Shown piece after piece: positions 63,596-64,000 of a stretch of DNA of 64,000 nucleotides. Under the pieces are notes generated by a model. The model saw nothing but the letters and a program-made list of their open reading frames with translations, was not told where the DNA came from and made no database searches. Numbering within the stretch: position 1 is the stretch's first letter; every line of letters starts with the position of its first letter. This stretch comes from Auanema rhodensis (taxonomy: Eukaryota; Nematoda; Chromadorea; Rhabditida; Rhabditidae): the NCBI GenBank assembly GCA_964057225.1, contig OZ059896.1, forward strand, positions 12,384,501-12,448,500. Direction: 5' to 3'. The translations under genes and the position numbers were made by a program.

Positions 63596-64000
63596 ATAAC
63601 TTTGTTGCTGAATAGTGAAAAAAACGAACTAAAAATAAAATAGTTCCGGCTTTAATCTGTGATGGAGAAAAAGCTCTTCTTGCTCTGAAAGTCGTTAGTT
63701 AGTCATACTTTAAATTTTCACGATGTGTTATAGAACAATGTTTTTTCTGAAATGATTGTTGTAAGATGTGATGTGCATCTTCTTGGAAACGCAGTTTTCG
63801 AATTGAAAGCAAAAAAAACTGAAAAAGAAAATACAGAGGTGTTTGTTTGGTGAGACTAAAAAAGTGTGTCACTACATTTAAAACAGTTTCATAATGACAA
63901 TACACTTCTCTTTACAGGATCCCCGTGGCAATATTTCGATGAACTGTCTGCTTGAATCGCTGGGTGAAGATCATTGGAATAAACTATTGAACAAGATTAT
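63596..64000. other. unassigned right edge; possible splice acceptor and exon at 63920
   Basis: No homology recognised. CTCTTTACAG ending near 63919 is followed by an open plus-strand reading (DPRGNISMNCLLESLGEDHWNKLLNKI) to the window edge, which may be the start of an exon of a host gene or of another element. Confidence 0.3.

Overview
The window is AT-rich invertebrate DNA, probably arthropod, with nematode not excluded. It holds almost nothing but mobile elements, many nested or broken. The evidence for a metazoan is: 39-60 bp introns with GT..AG or GC..AG ends, Maverick/Polinton elements with an adenovirus-like protease and double jelly-roll capsid protein, BEL/Pao and Ty3/gypsy retroelements, a LINE, mariner and hAT fragments, and a eukaryotic tRNA-Gln-like motif. 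I see no host gene I would defend, except possibly a splice acceptor at the extreme right edge.

Layout. 1-5208: right half of Polinton P1, which enters from outside the window (capsid-associated protein, ATPase, small protein, pre-integrase protein, integrase, last exon of a Cys-rich gene, terminal inverted repeat with a 705-bp TA-flanked MITE). 4548-14926: a near-perfect inverted duplication with 4.64-kb arms and a 1.1-kb spacer. Its arms contain the P1 end, a LINE fragment, one satellite unit, a gypsy LTR and gypsy integrase; the spacer carries RNase H. 14927-24434: tandem array of ~0.89-kb units whose ends resemble the neighbouring gypsy LTR, most carrying a decayed tRNA-Gln(CTG)-like segment. 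24435-26890: 3' end of a BEL/Pao-like element (LTR plus broken phlebovirus-like envelope). 26890-29172: a Polinton terminus, then a BEL reverse transcriptase folded back on itself (502-bp arms). 29173-37100: Polinton P2, reverse orientation, internally deleted. 37133-51928: Polinton P3, nearly complete. 51929-53348: the polymerase-side end of another Polinton, possibly the displaced end of P2. 53351-59150: an LTR element with the unusual order gag - envelope-like - RT. 59151-64000: mariner, gypsy, hAT, Polinton-terminus and satellite fragments.

How the genes fit together. P3 gives the clearest Polinton map: POLB(+), major capsid(-), pVI-like core protein(-), protease(+), a 56-aa membrane protein(+), a two-C2H2 protein(+), capsid-associated protein(-), packaging ATPase(+), small protein remnant(+), pre-integrase protein(+), integrase(+), Cys-rich three-exon protein(-). 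The polymerase and Cys-rich genes are split by very small introns whose ends agree between copies. POLB, ATPase and integrase are broken in P3, and each copy is broken at different sites, so no copy here looks autonomous. The ends carry two repeat systems: 55-56-bp iterations of a 20-bp dyad, and an outer ~29-bp CAGCTG-containing tandem repeat of variable copy number.
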